Of a DNA stretch of 64,000 bases, positions 33,081 through 43,337 are shown one piece after another; position 1 is the first letter of the stretch, and each line of letters starts with the position of its first letter. Position numbers and translations under genes: made by a program. Under the pieces are notes generated by a model that saw only the letters and a list, made by a program, of their open reading frames with translations, ran no database searches and was not told the DNA's origin. Origin of the DNA: an uncultured Bacteroidales bacterium (lineage in GTDB: Bacteria; Bacteroidota; Bacteroidia; Bacteroidales; Bacteroidaceae); NCBI GenBank assembly GCA_902801425.1, contig CADCIQ010000005.1, positions 1 through 64,000 of the forward strand, given 5' to 3'.

Positions 33081-33635
33081 ATGATCGCAATATTAGCATT
33101 ACAGGGAGCATTTGCGGAACATCAGCAGATGCTCAATAGATTAGGAGAGGAAAGCGTTCTGATACGTAATCTTGACGATTGGAACGACTTTATAGACAAT
33201 ACGGATAAGCGTGGACTTATCATTCCAGGTGGCGAGAGTACGGCTATGATGAGAATTATCCGCGACGAGAACCTTCTTGAACCTATCAGAAAGGCAATTC
33301 TTGAGGGTTTGCCAGTATTCGGTACTTGTGCAGGTCTCATAATGCTCGACTCTAAACATCTCGGTACTATGGATATTGAGGTAAAGAGAAACGCATACGG
33401 CAGACAGCTCGGTAGTTTCTTTACCACAGACGAGGTGAAGGGTATAGGTAAAGTTCCAATGACCTTTATACGAGCACCTTATATCACCGCCGTTAAAGAT
33501 GGTGTTGAGGTTCTTGCAGAGGTTGACGGAAATATCGTTGCTGCAAGGCAAGGGAAACAACTCGTTACATCATTCCATCCAGAACTGAATGAGGATACGA
33601 GGATACACGAACTGTTCATTTCAATGATTGCATAA
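33081..33635 (+). CDS. pdxT: Pyridoxal 5-phosphate synthase, glutaminase subunit PdxT
   Basis: Releases ammonia from glutamine for PdxS; 184 residues from the ATG at 33081 ([14 protein letters not shown]). A TTG at 33066 would add five non-conserved residues. The triad is visible: Cys83 in [10 protein letters not shown], and the His/Glu pair in [27 protein letters not shown] (about 46-57) is the glutamine-binding oxyanion region. Runs behind pdxS, from which it is separated by 158 bp of inverted repeat. Confidence 0.96.
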   Translation: MIAILALQGAFAEHQQMLNRLGEESVLIRNLDDWNDFIDNTDKRGLIIPGGESTAMMRIIRDENLLEPIRKAILEGLPVFGTCAGLIMLDSKHLGTMDIEVKRNAYGRQLGSFFTTDEVKGIGKVPMTFIRAPYITAVKDGVEVLAEVDGNIVAARQGKQLVTSFHPELNEDTRIHELFISMIA

Positions 33636-33641
33636 ACTGTT

Positions 33642-33754
33642 AAATGAAAAATGAAAAGTGAAAAATGAAAAATACAAGTTACACTATACTCGCGAAAGGC
33701 TCGCAGATAGAAATACTAACCTGTATTTTTCATTTTTCACTTTTCATTTTTAAT
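33642..33754. repeat. AGTGAAG-type inverted element, copy 1
   Basis: Arms of repeated TGAAAA/GTGAAAAA words (33642-33673 and 33721-33754) enclose a core TTACACTATACTCGCGAAAGGCTCGC. It fills the gap between the convergent pdxT and the esterase-mutarotase gene and may serve as a terminator for both. Confidence 0.7.
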
Positions 33755-36610
33755 TTACTTCACCCCCATCTTATAAATACAAGTATGGGTATATTTCTGC
33801 TTTGGACGAAGAACCGTTGAAGGGAACTCCTTATGATTTGGAGAGTCTGGGTACATCTGCGATTCAAGAGCAATAGCAGAACGAGCACCTGTATATACCT
33901 GAAGACCAGGATGATCATTCCAAACCTCAAGAACACGACCAGACTCTGGAGAGTATAGGCTTGCCACCTTCTCTACACCCTTCTTTGTCTTGTGGGTTAC
34001 GCAGAAGTTATTGTCATACTGCATCACCTTTCCTTCTGGAATCTCAATCCTCTGACCGAATGGGAAGAAACCACCCTTGAACTGCATCTGGCGATCACCT
34101 ATGCGGCATCCGCTCTTGAAATCGAATGCAGTACCAGCAACATCAATAAACTTACCAGTAGGAATACCATCCTGAGTTGTCTCCGTAATCTTGTCAGCCT
34201 CAACATAAAGGGTGTGATTCATAATATCCCCTACCCCAGTTCCGTTGAGGTTGAAGTATGAATGATTTGAGAGATTCACAACTGTTGGCTTATCGGTTGT
34301 AGCCTCGTAGGCAATAGAAAGTCCGTTATCATCCGTGAGAGAGTATGTGAGAGTGGTTGTGAGATTTCCAGGGAAACCATCAGCACCATCAGGAAGAACA
34401 CACTTCAGCACGAGCTTCTTGCTATCGCTGCTAACCACATCCCATACCACATGGTCAAAGCCCTTGTTACCTCCGTGAAGGATATGCTCACGGGCATTCT
34501 TCGTAAGATTGTATTCCTTGCCGTCGAGAGTGAACTTTGCATTGGCAATACGATTAGCGAAACGACCAAGGGCAGGACCTACCATACCAAGGTTAAAGTT
34601 CTGATACTCACGTATGTTGTTATAGTGGGTTACAATGTTGGTGTAATTGCCGTTACGATCAGGAGCAAGCATTGAAACCACGAAACCACCATAGTTCGTT
34701 ATCTGTACCGTAACCTTATCATTTGAGAGAGTATAGAGGTCAACTGCCTTTCCGTCGATTGTTGTTTTGAAAGCTGAAGCATCAAGAGTTGGGATTACGG
34801 TCTTGCCAAGAAGAAGATCCTCGAAAGCCTTGCTTCGCTTATCCCATGTGGCGAAATCATCTGCACGCAGAATCTTTGTGCCAGGAAGTGGAGTCTCGCC
34901 AACGAAGAAGGCACATCCCTGTATCTTACCCTCTGCAACCAGACGGTCGGCAATGTCATCAGCACCACCTACCTTGAACCAGCTCTCATCCGTATCATTC
35001 TTGCCAATGATGAGAGATATTGTAGGAGCTGCCTGACTATTTCCTGCGGAATGATAAACGGCAGTTCCCCCGCCATAGTTGTAGGTCACGATACCATGCT
35101 TGACATTACCCAGATCCTTCACCTGAGCCTTTGAGATGCTATACTTAAAGCCCTTATCTGGTGAGAGATACATATTGTTAGGGTCTGCCACCTTCATTCC
35201 ATCCACCACAAAGCAGTATTTGAACGTGGTGTTAGCCACATTGCTCACCTTTACGCTCCATATTCCCTCTGCATCCTTCTGCATAGCCAATGGTTCTGAC
35301 AGAAGCTCTGACTCAAGCTGCACGGCAGTTGCCTCTGGTGCCTTGAAGTTGAAGGTCACGTCCTTCTCGCCATATTCTGGAGATACTATCTGCTTTGGGA
35401 AGAGGCGAGCCATAACCGTTGGCGTGAACTGCTGTTCCTTACCCGTCTTGGCAAGAGTAGGCTGTGCATTGTCCATTGCCTTCTTCGATGCCTCAGGATT
35501 GAAGAGAAGCTGAAGCGTATGGTCGAGGAAGTACTTGGCATTCATCCAAGTATGTCCGAACTTATCGTGCGTGTATTCCTTCACGCTGCGTATGCCCTTC
35601 TTATCAAGGAACTCGGTATAGTCGCGGGCATTGCCATAGAGGAAATCGTCAGTTCCCACACCAAGCCAGAAGAGGTTTATCTTGCTGTTCGTCTCCTTCG
35701 CATTATCATATACGTTAGGAATATCCGTTGATGTAAACGAACTGTAAGAGCAGAGATAAGAGAACTTATCGAGGTTGCTCAAACCGTTGTAGAGTCCCTG
35801 ATTACCACCACGCGAGAATCCGCCTATGGCACGATGCTCACGGTCGTTTATCGTGCGATATGTCTGCTCAATGTATGGCATGAGGTCGCCCACGAGGTCA
35901 TTGCTGAACACATCGTTTCCGAACCTCGTTGCAGGCATATCAGCCTGTGGTTTCTGAGGCACGAGCTTGTTAGGATTGCCGTATGGCAGCACCACTATCA
36001 TCTCCTTCGCCTTGCCCTCTGCAATAAGGTTATCGAGAATGTAGTTCACACGACCTACCTTATAATATACCTCCTCCGTATCAGTCGTTCCACTTATGAG
36101 ATAGAACACAGGATATGTCTTCTGCGTATCCTTATAATAAGAAGGTGGAAGATACACAAGGGCATTGTTGGTATAGTTCAGGCTCTTTGAGAAATAGTTC
36201 ACGTACTCCATGCTACCATGAGGCACATTCTTTATGTCGTGTGGCAGGGCTGTCTTGCCAGGAATTTCTAACAGACTATTCTTGAAACCCTCATTAGGGA
36301 AATACTGATCACATTGAGGATCCATGATGCTGACACCATCCACCACGAAGTTGTATGGGTACATATCGGCAGCGGCAGGACCGAGCGTAACCGACCACAA
36401 GCCAGTCCTCTCATCCTTCTTCATCTCCTTCCTTCCGGCAAACTGCACATCAACGCTAACAGTCTTTGCCTTCATGTTACGATAATTGAATGTCACGGTA
36501 CCGTCTTCATTCACCACCGTTGATTTGTAGGGTCTCATAGGCATCTGTGCAAAGCTATTGGAGAATACTCCAAGCGTCAGAGCCATAACCAACTTAAATT
36601 TCAAATTCAT
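33755..36610 (-). CDS. Secreted esterase-esterase-like-mutarotase fusion protein
   Basis: 951 residues with signal peptide MNLKFKLVMALTLGVFSNSFAQ. Domain order: an Ig-like E-set domain (about 25-110), a CE1/esterase-D alpha/beta-hydrolase (about 130-375) with nucleophile Ser266 in GGFSRGG and a His in DKFGHTWMNAKYFL, a second E-set domain (about 400-495), a short esterase-like remnant with no GxSxG (about 510-605), and a full aldose 1-epimerase domain (about 615-951: NYGGFVVSMLAPDRNGN, GRFANRIANAKF, HILHGG, NHSYFNLNG). I infer removal of an acyl group from an oligosaccharide and anomer conversion in one exported protein. The E-set/esterase pair is related to the genes at 39589 and 45876. Confidence 0.85.
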   Translation of the reverse strand: MNLKFKLVMALTLGVFSNSFAQMPMRPYKSTVVNEDGTVTFNYRNMKAKTVSVDVQFAGRKEMKKDERTGLWSVTLGPAAADMYPYNFVVDGVSIMDPQCDQYFPNEGFKNSLLEIPGKTALPHDIKNVPHGSMEYVNYFSKSLNYTNNALVYLPPSYYKDTQKTYPVFYLISGTTDTEEVYYKVGRVNYILDNLIAEGKAKEMIVVLPYGNPNKLVPQKPQADMPATRFGNDVFSNDLVGDLMPYIEQTYRTINDREHRAIGGFSRGGNQGLYNGLSNLDKFSYLCSYSSFTSTDIPNVYDNAKETNSKINLFWLGVGTDDFLYGNARDYTEFLDKKGIRSVKEYTHDKFGHTWMNAKYFLDHTLQLLFNPEASKKAMDNAQPTLAKTGKEQQFTPTVMARLFPKQIVSPEYGEKDVTFNFKAPEATAVQLESELLSEPLAMQKDAEGIWSVKVSNVANTTFKYCFVVDGMKVADPNNMYLSPDKGFKYSISKAQVKDLGNVKHGIVTYNYGGGTAVYHSAGNSQAAPTISLIIGKNDTDESWFKVGGADDIADRLVAEGKIQGCAFFVGETPLPGTKILRADDFATWDKRSKAFEDLLLGKTVIPTLDASAFKTTIDGKAVDLYTLSNDKVTVQITNYGGFVVSMLAPDRNGNYTNIVTHYNNIREYQNFNLGMVGPALGRFANRIANAKFTLDGKEYNLTKNAREHILHGGNKGFDHVVWDVVSSDSKKLVLKCVLPDGADGFPGNLTTTLTYSLTDDNGLSIAYEATTDKPTVVNLSNHSYFNLNGTGVGDIMNHTLYVEADKITETTQDGIPTGKFIDVAGTAFDFKSGCRIGDRQMQFKGGFFPFGQRIEIPEGKVMQYDNNFCVTHKTKKGVEKVASLYSPESGRVLEVWNDHPGLQVYTGARSAIALESQMYPDSPNHKEFPSTVLRPKQKYTHTCIYKMGVK

Positions 36611-36655
36611 TTTTTCGTTCTTCTGTTTTAGTTATTCGCTATTAAATATTTCATG

Positions 36656-36663
36656 CAAAAGTA
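36656..36663 (-). promoter_or_regulatory. -7 element of the esterase-mutarotase gene
   Basis: TACTTTTG on the minus strand, 46 bp upstream of the start; the -33 box is weak (ATTG at 18 bp). Confidence 0.45.
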
Positions 36664-36735
36664 CAAATAAATTTGAAAACGCAATAATTTATTACGATTT
36701 TTTAAGCATAATGTATTATATTAACCTTATAACCT

Positions 36736-36812
36736 ATTTTAACGTGAATTCGCCGAATTAACTTTTGTGTCGCATAACATAATTAGGACATTAATAAAAC
36801 ATTAATTGTGAC
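36736..36812 (-). repeat. Dispersed AATTCGTCGAA-type repeat, reverse copy
   Basis: The reverse complement matches 448-530 motif by motif: GTCACAATTAATGTTT, AATGTC, TTATGCGACA, CAAAAG, then TCGGCGAATT and ACGTTAA. Confidence 0.65.
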
Positions 36813-36821
36813 CACGTTATT

Positions 36822-37886
36822 TTACTTAAACGTGAAATCTGTTTTTTCTACACCATCACCATAGATGGTCTTAAAATCATCGCGCATTGAAATGACATGA
36901 TAGCCAGATTCGCGCCATTGATTGCCAAGATTGAGTGCTTTTTCCCTATTTGCATGATCCCTTGCTTCATCATCAGCAATAAGCATAAAGGCTTCACAAC
37001 GATATTTATTACTTAAACAATAGTTGTGCATAGCGCAATCGCCACCGCTATTCCCAAAAGATAGAACTGGAACCTTACCTATCTCTTGAGTAATCTGAAG
37101 AACCTTGTTGGTTTTAAGGTTCTTGATGATGAGTTCATCCGTACGGATAAGATCTTCTTCCTTGCCCATAGTATAGTTAACACCTTCTTCCGAACCCTGT
37201 TTCCTGGAGCGTAGTTTCACATCCATACCTATCACGCGATTAGGCTCGATGCCTATTGCATCAACCAATGCACGGCAAATGAAGCGATCAGAACCAGATA
37301 TTACATAAAATGTAAAACCGTTTGCCCTGAGATAGTCAAACACCTGCAACATAGGTTTGTAGAAGCTCTCACCATAGGTCATACCCTTGAATCCATTTGC
37401 AGGCTTGGCAGCATAAGCCTTCACATACGCATCAAACTCAGCCAATGTCATACCAGCATAAGCCTTCGCTGCAGCATAGGCATGTTTCATGTCGAAATGA
37501 TCTGGCAGTTTCTTCCCATTCCTTACGAAATCCCTGATCTCCTGAGCAGTTTCCCTAACATCTTCCGGAGCAATATCCTTATACGTAGGGTCATCCAGTA
37601 CACGATATTCAAGCATATTATACTCAAAATAGGAAGGATATAGTTCGCCAACAAACGTACCATCCATATCAAATGTGACAATTCTGTCCTCTTCCTTGAT
37701 GTAGTTCCTGGAGTTTGGATTTGTCACATCCGTCACATATTCCTGCAGAACGCTTAATGCTTCACATTGATTCCACAGCGTGAAATTCTCTTTCTTTGGT
37801 TGAACAACTGAGTTATCATCACCTTTGCTACATCCGCCAAGCATTACTGCAACGATAATGACAAATGGAAAAATTAGTTTCTTCAT
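36822..37886 (-). CDS. HAD-superfamily phosphatase, lipoprotein
   Basis: 354 residues. MKKLIFPFVIIVAVMLGGC is a lipoprotein signal with Cys19. The HAD motifs are motif I FDMDGT (Asp73 nucleophile, Asp75), motif II VISGSDRF, and motif IV FGNSGGDCAM, with a helical cap between I and II. It should be an acid phosphatase-like enzyme in the periplasm or at the outer membrane. It lies 31 bp downstream of the histidine phosphatase gene in the same direction, so both are probably made together for phosphate release from organic phosphoesters. Confidence 0.87.
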   Translation of the reverse strand: MKKLIFPFVIIVAVMLGGCSKGDDNSVVQPKKENFTLWNQCEALSVLQEYVTDVTNPNSRNYIKEEDRIVTFDMDGTFVGELYPSYFEYNMLEYRVLDDPTYKDIAPEDVRETAQEIRDFVRNGKKLPDHFDMKHAYAAAKAYAGMTLAEFDAYVKAYAAKPANGFKGMTYGESFYKPMLQVFDYLRANGFTFYVISGSDRFICRALVDAIGIEPNRVIGMDVKLRSRKQGSEEGVNYTMGKEEDLIRTDELIIKNLKTNKVLQITQEIGKVPVLSFGNSGGDCAMHNYCLSNKYRCEAFMLIADDEARDHANREKALNLGNQWRESGYHVISMRDDFKTIYGDGVEKTDFTFK

Positions 37887-37917
37887 TACTCTATTTGTTA
37901 AATTTGATTTCTTCTAT

Positions 37918-39315
37918 TTAATTCACCAACATCTTTTTCTCTCCTACTATATTGACGCCATGCTGGAGAGCATTGAGACGCTTACCATGAAGGTTATATA
38001 TAGCAGAAGACTGATGATCTGCCTTGACTTCCTTTATGAGAGTAGGCGCATCCTCGATAGCATCGTACTCATTCATCGCCTCAACAAAACGAGCATCAAT
38101 GTCAGACAAACGATATAGACCATCGCTGTTGGCTGTGAGACCTTTAATAGTAACAGATTTCACCATCGGAGGCACATCAAGCGAAAGCATGGTGCGCCCC
38201 TGCAACTGATCAACAGCCTGATATACAAGATTCACAGCAACATATTCATCCTTGCCATCACTCCACTTCTCAAACACGAGTTTTGAGCCAATAGGAGTAT
38301 GTAGCTCAAGAGCACGCTCTGTTTCCGGAAACTGCAAGCCAACTGCTGCACCGATACTCGCCAGATTACTGTCATGCCCACAAAGGAACAGGAACTTACG
38401 ATCCTGACGCTGCAATTCCTCACGAATGCGACTAACCAACGGATAAGCTATATTAACAGCAGCAGAATGCGTGGTGAAGAGCAAACCATCATACACCTCC
38501 TTTACTGCACATATAGCGCGCCATTGCTCCGTAGTAAGTTCATGTCCAAAAGCAGTAAAATTCTCCGATTCATAACATTGCAGCACAAGCGCGTCTGCTG
38601 CGCTATTGGCAACCGTATATCCACCCGTCATCCTCGGCTCGTCGTCTTTCTCAATTTTGAACTGAGTATCATCAAACCAAAAGTGAGTGGTATCATTCTT
38701 AGCAGCTGGGGAATGTGCCATATCGAGCACCTCTTCCATAAGCATCAGCGTAGGCTGTTGTTTTGCCATCCAAGCCTGAGGACCACCATTCAAAGCCAGA
38801 ATCTCGCTGAGCACCTTTTGACGGTAGGTGTCATTCATCTTAGTAAACTTAGGAGTAAAGACAGGATCCATCTTATCCTCATCATACTTATGTGTTATCT
38901 CCACATTGGCAAAAGGAAGGAAACCAGCTGAGAAATACTTAGCCGTAGCGAAGGTGCGCTGACGTGAATTGGCATAGAACAGCACTTCTTCTCCATCTGG
39001 ACGATAATTATCAGGCAGCAAGCCCTCGCTAACCACCCACTTACGGAAAAACTGCCCCATCTCCGTTTCAAGCACACCACCACGCAACGATAACTGACTG
39101 CCTGGTGAGGTCCATGCAAACCACTCATTAGGAGTAATACGCTGATAAGTTGCTCCCGATGTTAGCGGTGAGCGTATATTGTGACGGCTCATCACCACCA
39201 CTTCCTTGAGTTCATACTTCGCATGAAAATCATCTGAGCGTTTTGTCTGTGACCATGCCCCCTGCGCAACGAAGCACAACAAGGCGAGATTAATAACTGC
39301 TTTGAGTTTCATCAT
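37918..39315 (-). CDS. Secreted histidine acid phosphatase, Agp-like
   Basis: 465 residues with a signal peptide ending GAWSQ. The histidine-phosphatase motif reads RHNIRSP (44-50) instead of the more common RHGxRxP; asparagine at this place is known from glucose-1-phosphatase Agp. The distal HD pair is in LCGHDSNLASIG. This points to hexose-1-phosphate or phytate-type substrates in the periplasm. The C-terminus ends YNLHGKRLNALQHGVNIV..., the same sorting-like tail as the BspA-like protein. The -7 box and a near-consensus -33 lie at 39386-39417. Confidence 0.87.
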   Translation of the reverse strand: MMKLKAVINLALLCFVAQGAWSQTKRSDDFHAKYELKEVVVMSRHNIRSPLTSGATYQRITPNEWFAWTSPGSQLSLRGGVLETEMGQFFRKWVVSEGLLPDNYRPDGEEVLFYANSRQRTFATAKYFSAGFLPFANVEITHKYDEDKMDPVFTPKFTKMNDTYRQKVLSEILALNGGPQAWMAKQQPTLMLMEEVLDMAHSPAAKNDTTHFWFDDTQFKIEKDDEPRMTGGYTVANSAADALVLQCYESENFTAFGHELTTEQWRAICAVKEVYDGLLFTTHSAAVNIAYPLVSRIREELQRQDRKFLFLCGHDSNLASIGAAVGLQFPETERALELHTPIGSKLVFEKWSDGKDEYVAVNLVYQAVDQLQGRTMLSLDVPPMVKSVTIKGLTANSDGLYRLSDIDARFVEAMNEYDAIEDAPTLIKEVKADHQSSAIYNLHGKRLNALQHGVNIVGEKKMLVN

Positions 39316-39385
39316 TATTTTTATAGGGTTTAATATTGGAATAAGGTAAAGATTATTTCACAAACCATTTTGCAAATTATGTTTG

Positions 39386-39417
39386 CAAAATTACAACTTT
39401 TCTGCGTAATCACGAAA
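39386..39417 (-). promoter_or_regulatory. Promoter of the two-phosphatase operon
   Basis: The minus strand has TTTC (39414-39417), 20 bp, TAATTTTG (39386-39393). Confidence 0.6.
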
Positions 39418-39546
39418 AAAACTGAAACATTTAATATGATTTTTCTCTATTTTCGTGATATATGACAATTCCTGTCAAGAAATCGTTCGCAAAGAAAAAA
39501 ATCACATTTTTCAACACTCAAATATCGTTATTTCAAAAATATATCG

Positions 39547-39554
39547 TAAATTTG
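39547..39554 (+). promoter_or_regulatory. -7 element of the esterase-GH3 operon
   Basis: TAAATTTG 34 bp upstream of the ATG at 39589; no TTTG at the expected distance, so activator dependence is possible. Confidence 0.45.
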
Positions 39555-39579
39555 CATGCACAAATTAACTAAAGACTAA

Positions 39580-40797
<1,218 letters not shown>

Positions 40798-40809
40798 AAA
40801 AGAATAACA

Positions 40810-40954
40810 GCCCCTCACCTGCCCTATGGGCATCCTCTCCCCAAGGGGCGAGGAGGAAGTTACCATTTATCACTATTAGCCGCTCCATATGGGGTTATTA
40901 CTAACTTTTCCCTCGCCCCTTGGGGAGAGGGTGCCTAAAAGGCGGGTGAGGGGC
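40810..40954. repeat. REP-like inverted pair between esterase and first GH3 gene
   Basis: Left arm 40810-40855 and right arm 40910-40954 (CCCCTCACC...CTCCCCAAGGGGCGAGG) closely match those of 32930-33064; the central spacer is different. Confidence 0.8.
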
Positions 40955-40971
40955 CATAAATAATTAAGATT

Positions 40972-43332
40972 ATGAAGAAAAGTATGTTTTTCGTCCTTGG
41001 CGTGACAGGCTTGATGATGAGCTGTGCATCTGCCGACAAAGAGAGTAGAAACACAATAAACAAGGAGGAGGTGATGTCCAAGTTGTCACTTGAGGACAAG
41101 GCTCACTTCGTTATTGGTGTGGGAATGAAGGGATTCTCTGGAAATGATGCCGTTATTGGTGCTACGGAGAGCATAGTGCCGGGTGCAGCCGGTACTACCT
41201 ATCCGCTCGACTCACTCGGCATACCTGCCGTGGTACTTGCCGACGGACCTGCAGGACTTCGTATCGATGCACAGCGTGAAGGCGATTCTGTCTCTTACTA
41301 TTGCACCCACTTCCCTATCGGAACTCTCTTAGCATCAACATGGAACACCCAGTTGGTTGAGGAAGTAGGACAGGCAATTGGCGAAGAGGTAAAGGAGTAT
41401 GGTGCCGATGTATTATTGGCTCCAGCCCTCAACATCATGCGTAATCCTCTGTGCGGTCGTAACTTCGAGTACTATTCAGAAGATCCAGTCGTAGCGGGCA
41501 AGACCGCTGCTGCATATATAATAGGTGTGCAGAAAAACGATGTGGGCACAAGCATCAAGCACTTTGCTGCCAACAATCAGGAGACCAACCGAATGAACAC
41601 AGATGCACATATCTCACAACGTGCTCTGCGTGAAATCTACCTAAAGGGCTTCGAGATTGCCATCAAGGAGTCAAAGCCGTGGACGGTTATGACATCCTAC
41701 AACTATATCAACGGCACCTACGCTTCTGAAAGCAAGGATCTCGTAACCACCATTCTGCGCGATGAATGGGGATATGAAGGAACCGTGATGACCGATTGGT
41801 TTGGCGGTAAGGATGGCGCAAAGCAGATGTGGGCAGGTAACGATATGCTTCAGCCTGGCAAGAACGAGCAGTTCGATAGCATCGTGGCTGGTGTAAAGAG
41901 CGGAAAGCTCGATGTTGCCGACCTCGATCGCAACGTAATGCGCGTGCTCAATCTCGTTGAGAAGAGTCCACGTTTCCAAGGTTATCAGTATTCTAACAAG
42001 CCTGACCTGAAGGCTCATGCAGCCGTAACACGTCAGTCTGCTGCCGAGGGTATGGTGCTTATGAAGAACAACAAGGCATTGCCATTCAACAAGGATATTA
42101 AGAACGTGGCTCTATATGGCTGTACCTCATACGATTTCATTGCAGGTGGAACAGGTTCAGGTAATGTAAACCACGCATACGTTGTTTCGCTCGTTGATGG
42201 TCTGAAGAATGGCGGTTATGCCATCTCTGACAAGCTGAAGAGCGACTACGAGAGCTATATTGCCGAAAGCAAGAAGAAGGCAGAGGCCGCACTTGAGGAG
42301 ATGGCAAAGAAAGATCCTAAGAATGCCTCTCTGGTTAAGTTCCTGCCTGGCACTCTCCCAGCCGAGAAGCAGTTTACAAACGATGAACTGACAGCTCAGG
42401 CTAAGGCTTCTGATGTAGCCGTTATCACCATCGGTCGCATATCTGGCGAGTTCATGGATCGCAATGTCTCAAACTTCAACCTCAACGACTCTGAGCAGAA
42501 ACTCATCAAGCAGGTTTGCGATGTTTATCACAAGGCTGGCAAGCAGGTGGTAGTGTTGCTGAATATCGGTGGCGTTATCGAGACCGCTTCATGGAAGGAT
42601 ATGCCTGACGCAATACTCTGCGCATGGCAAGCTGGACAGGAAGGCGGCAACAGCGTTGTCGATGTTCTCAGCGGAAAGCAGTCTCCTTCTGGTAAGTTCA
42701 CCATGACATGGCCTGTGAAATTCACCGATGCCTATTCTTCAAGAAACTTCCCTATCGACCAAGATCCTCGCATCGACATGCTGAATCAGGGTCAGAAGGG
42801 CACCGTGAAGAATGTGGACTATACCGACTATGAAGAGGACGTATATGTGGGCTACCGCTACTTCGATTCATTCAACGTGCCTGTGAGCTACCCATTCGGC
42901 TATGGTCTCAGCTACACCACCTTCGACTATTCTGATGCGAAGATTGCAGAGAAGAACGAGGGATATGAGGTTAGCGTTACCGTAAAGAATACGGGTGCAA
43001 GCGAGGGTAAGGAAGTGGTGCAGCTCTATGTCTCTGCTCCTGACAACAAGGCTGCAAACAAGCCTGTTAAGGAACTGAAGGCATTCGCCAAGACAAAGTC
43101 ATTGAAGCCGGGCGAGAGTGAGACCGTTACCCTCAACGTGAAGGCTGCCGACCTTGCCTCTTTCGACGAGACTGCCTCTGCATGGGTTGTTGCCAAGGGC
43201 GAATACGAGTTCATCGTTGCTGCTTCTGCTCAGGATGTAAAGGCTATCCTCAAGGCTTCTGCCCAGTCTATGGAAACAAAGACAAACAACGTATTGAAGC
43301 CTAACGTAACATTAAATCTGTTAAAACGCTAA
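40972..43332 (+). CDS. GH3 beta-glycosidase, lipoprotein
   Basis: 786 residues with lipoprotein signal MKKSMFFVLGVTGLMMSC (Cys18). Domains: the (beta/alpha)8 barrel (about 35-345) with substrate-binding ADGPAGLR and KHFAANNQETNR and catalytic nucleophile Asp275 in VMTDWFGG; the alpha/beta sandwich (about 355-610) with the acid/base region; and a C-terminal fibronectin-like domain (about 665-770). This is the beta-glucosidase/beta-xylosidase three-domain layout. Exact sugar cannot be read from the motifs. The second GH3 gene starts 5 bp after its stop. Confidence 0.93.
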   Translation: MKKSMFFVLGVTGLMMSCASADKESRNTINKEEVMSKLSLEDKAHFVIGVGMKGFSGNDAVIGATESIVPGAAGTTYPLDSLGIPAVVLADGPAGLRIDAQREGDSVSYYCTHFPIGTLLASTWNTQLVEEVGQAIGEEVKEYGADVLLAPALNIMRNPLCGRNFEYYSEDPVVAGKTAAAYIIGVQKNDVGTSIKHFAANNQETNRMNTDAHISQRALREIYLKGFEIAIKESKPWTVMTSYNYINGTYASESKDLVTTILRDEWGYEGTVMTDWFGGKDGAKQMWAGNDMLQPGKNEQFDSIVAGVKSGKLDVADLDRNVMRVLNLVEKSPRFQGYQYSNKPDLKAHAAVTRQSAAEGMVLMKNNKALPFNKDIKNVALYGCTSYDFIAGGTGSGNVNHAYVVSLVDGLKNGGYAISDKLKSDYESYIAESKKKAEAALEEMAKKDPKNASLVKFLPGTLPAEKQFTNDELTAQAKASDVAVITIGRISGEFMDRNVSNFNLNDSEQKLIKQVCDVYHKAGKQVVVLLNIGGVIETASWKDMPDAILCAWQAGQEGGNSVVDVLSGKQSPSGKFTMTWPVKFTDAYSSRNFPIDQDPRIDMLNQGQKGTVKNVDYTDYEEDVYVGYRYFDSFNVPVSYPFGYGLSYTTFDYSDAKIAEKNEGYEVSVTVKNTGASEGKEVVQLYVSAPDNKAANKPVKELKAFAKTKSLKPGESETVTLNVKAADLASFDETASAWVVAKGEYEFIVAASAQDVKAILKASAQSMETKTNNVLKPNVTLNLLKR

Positions 43333-43337
43333 TATAA

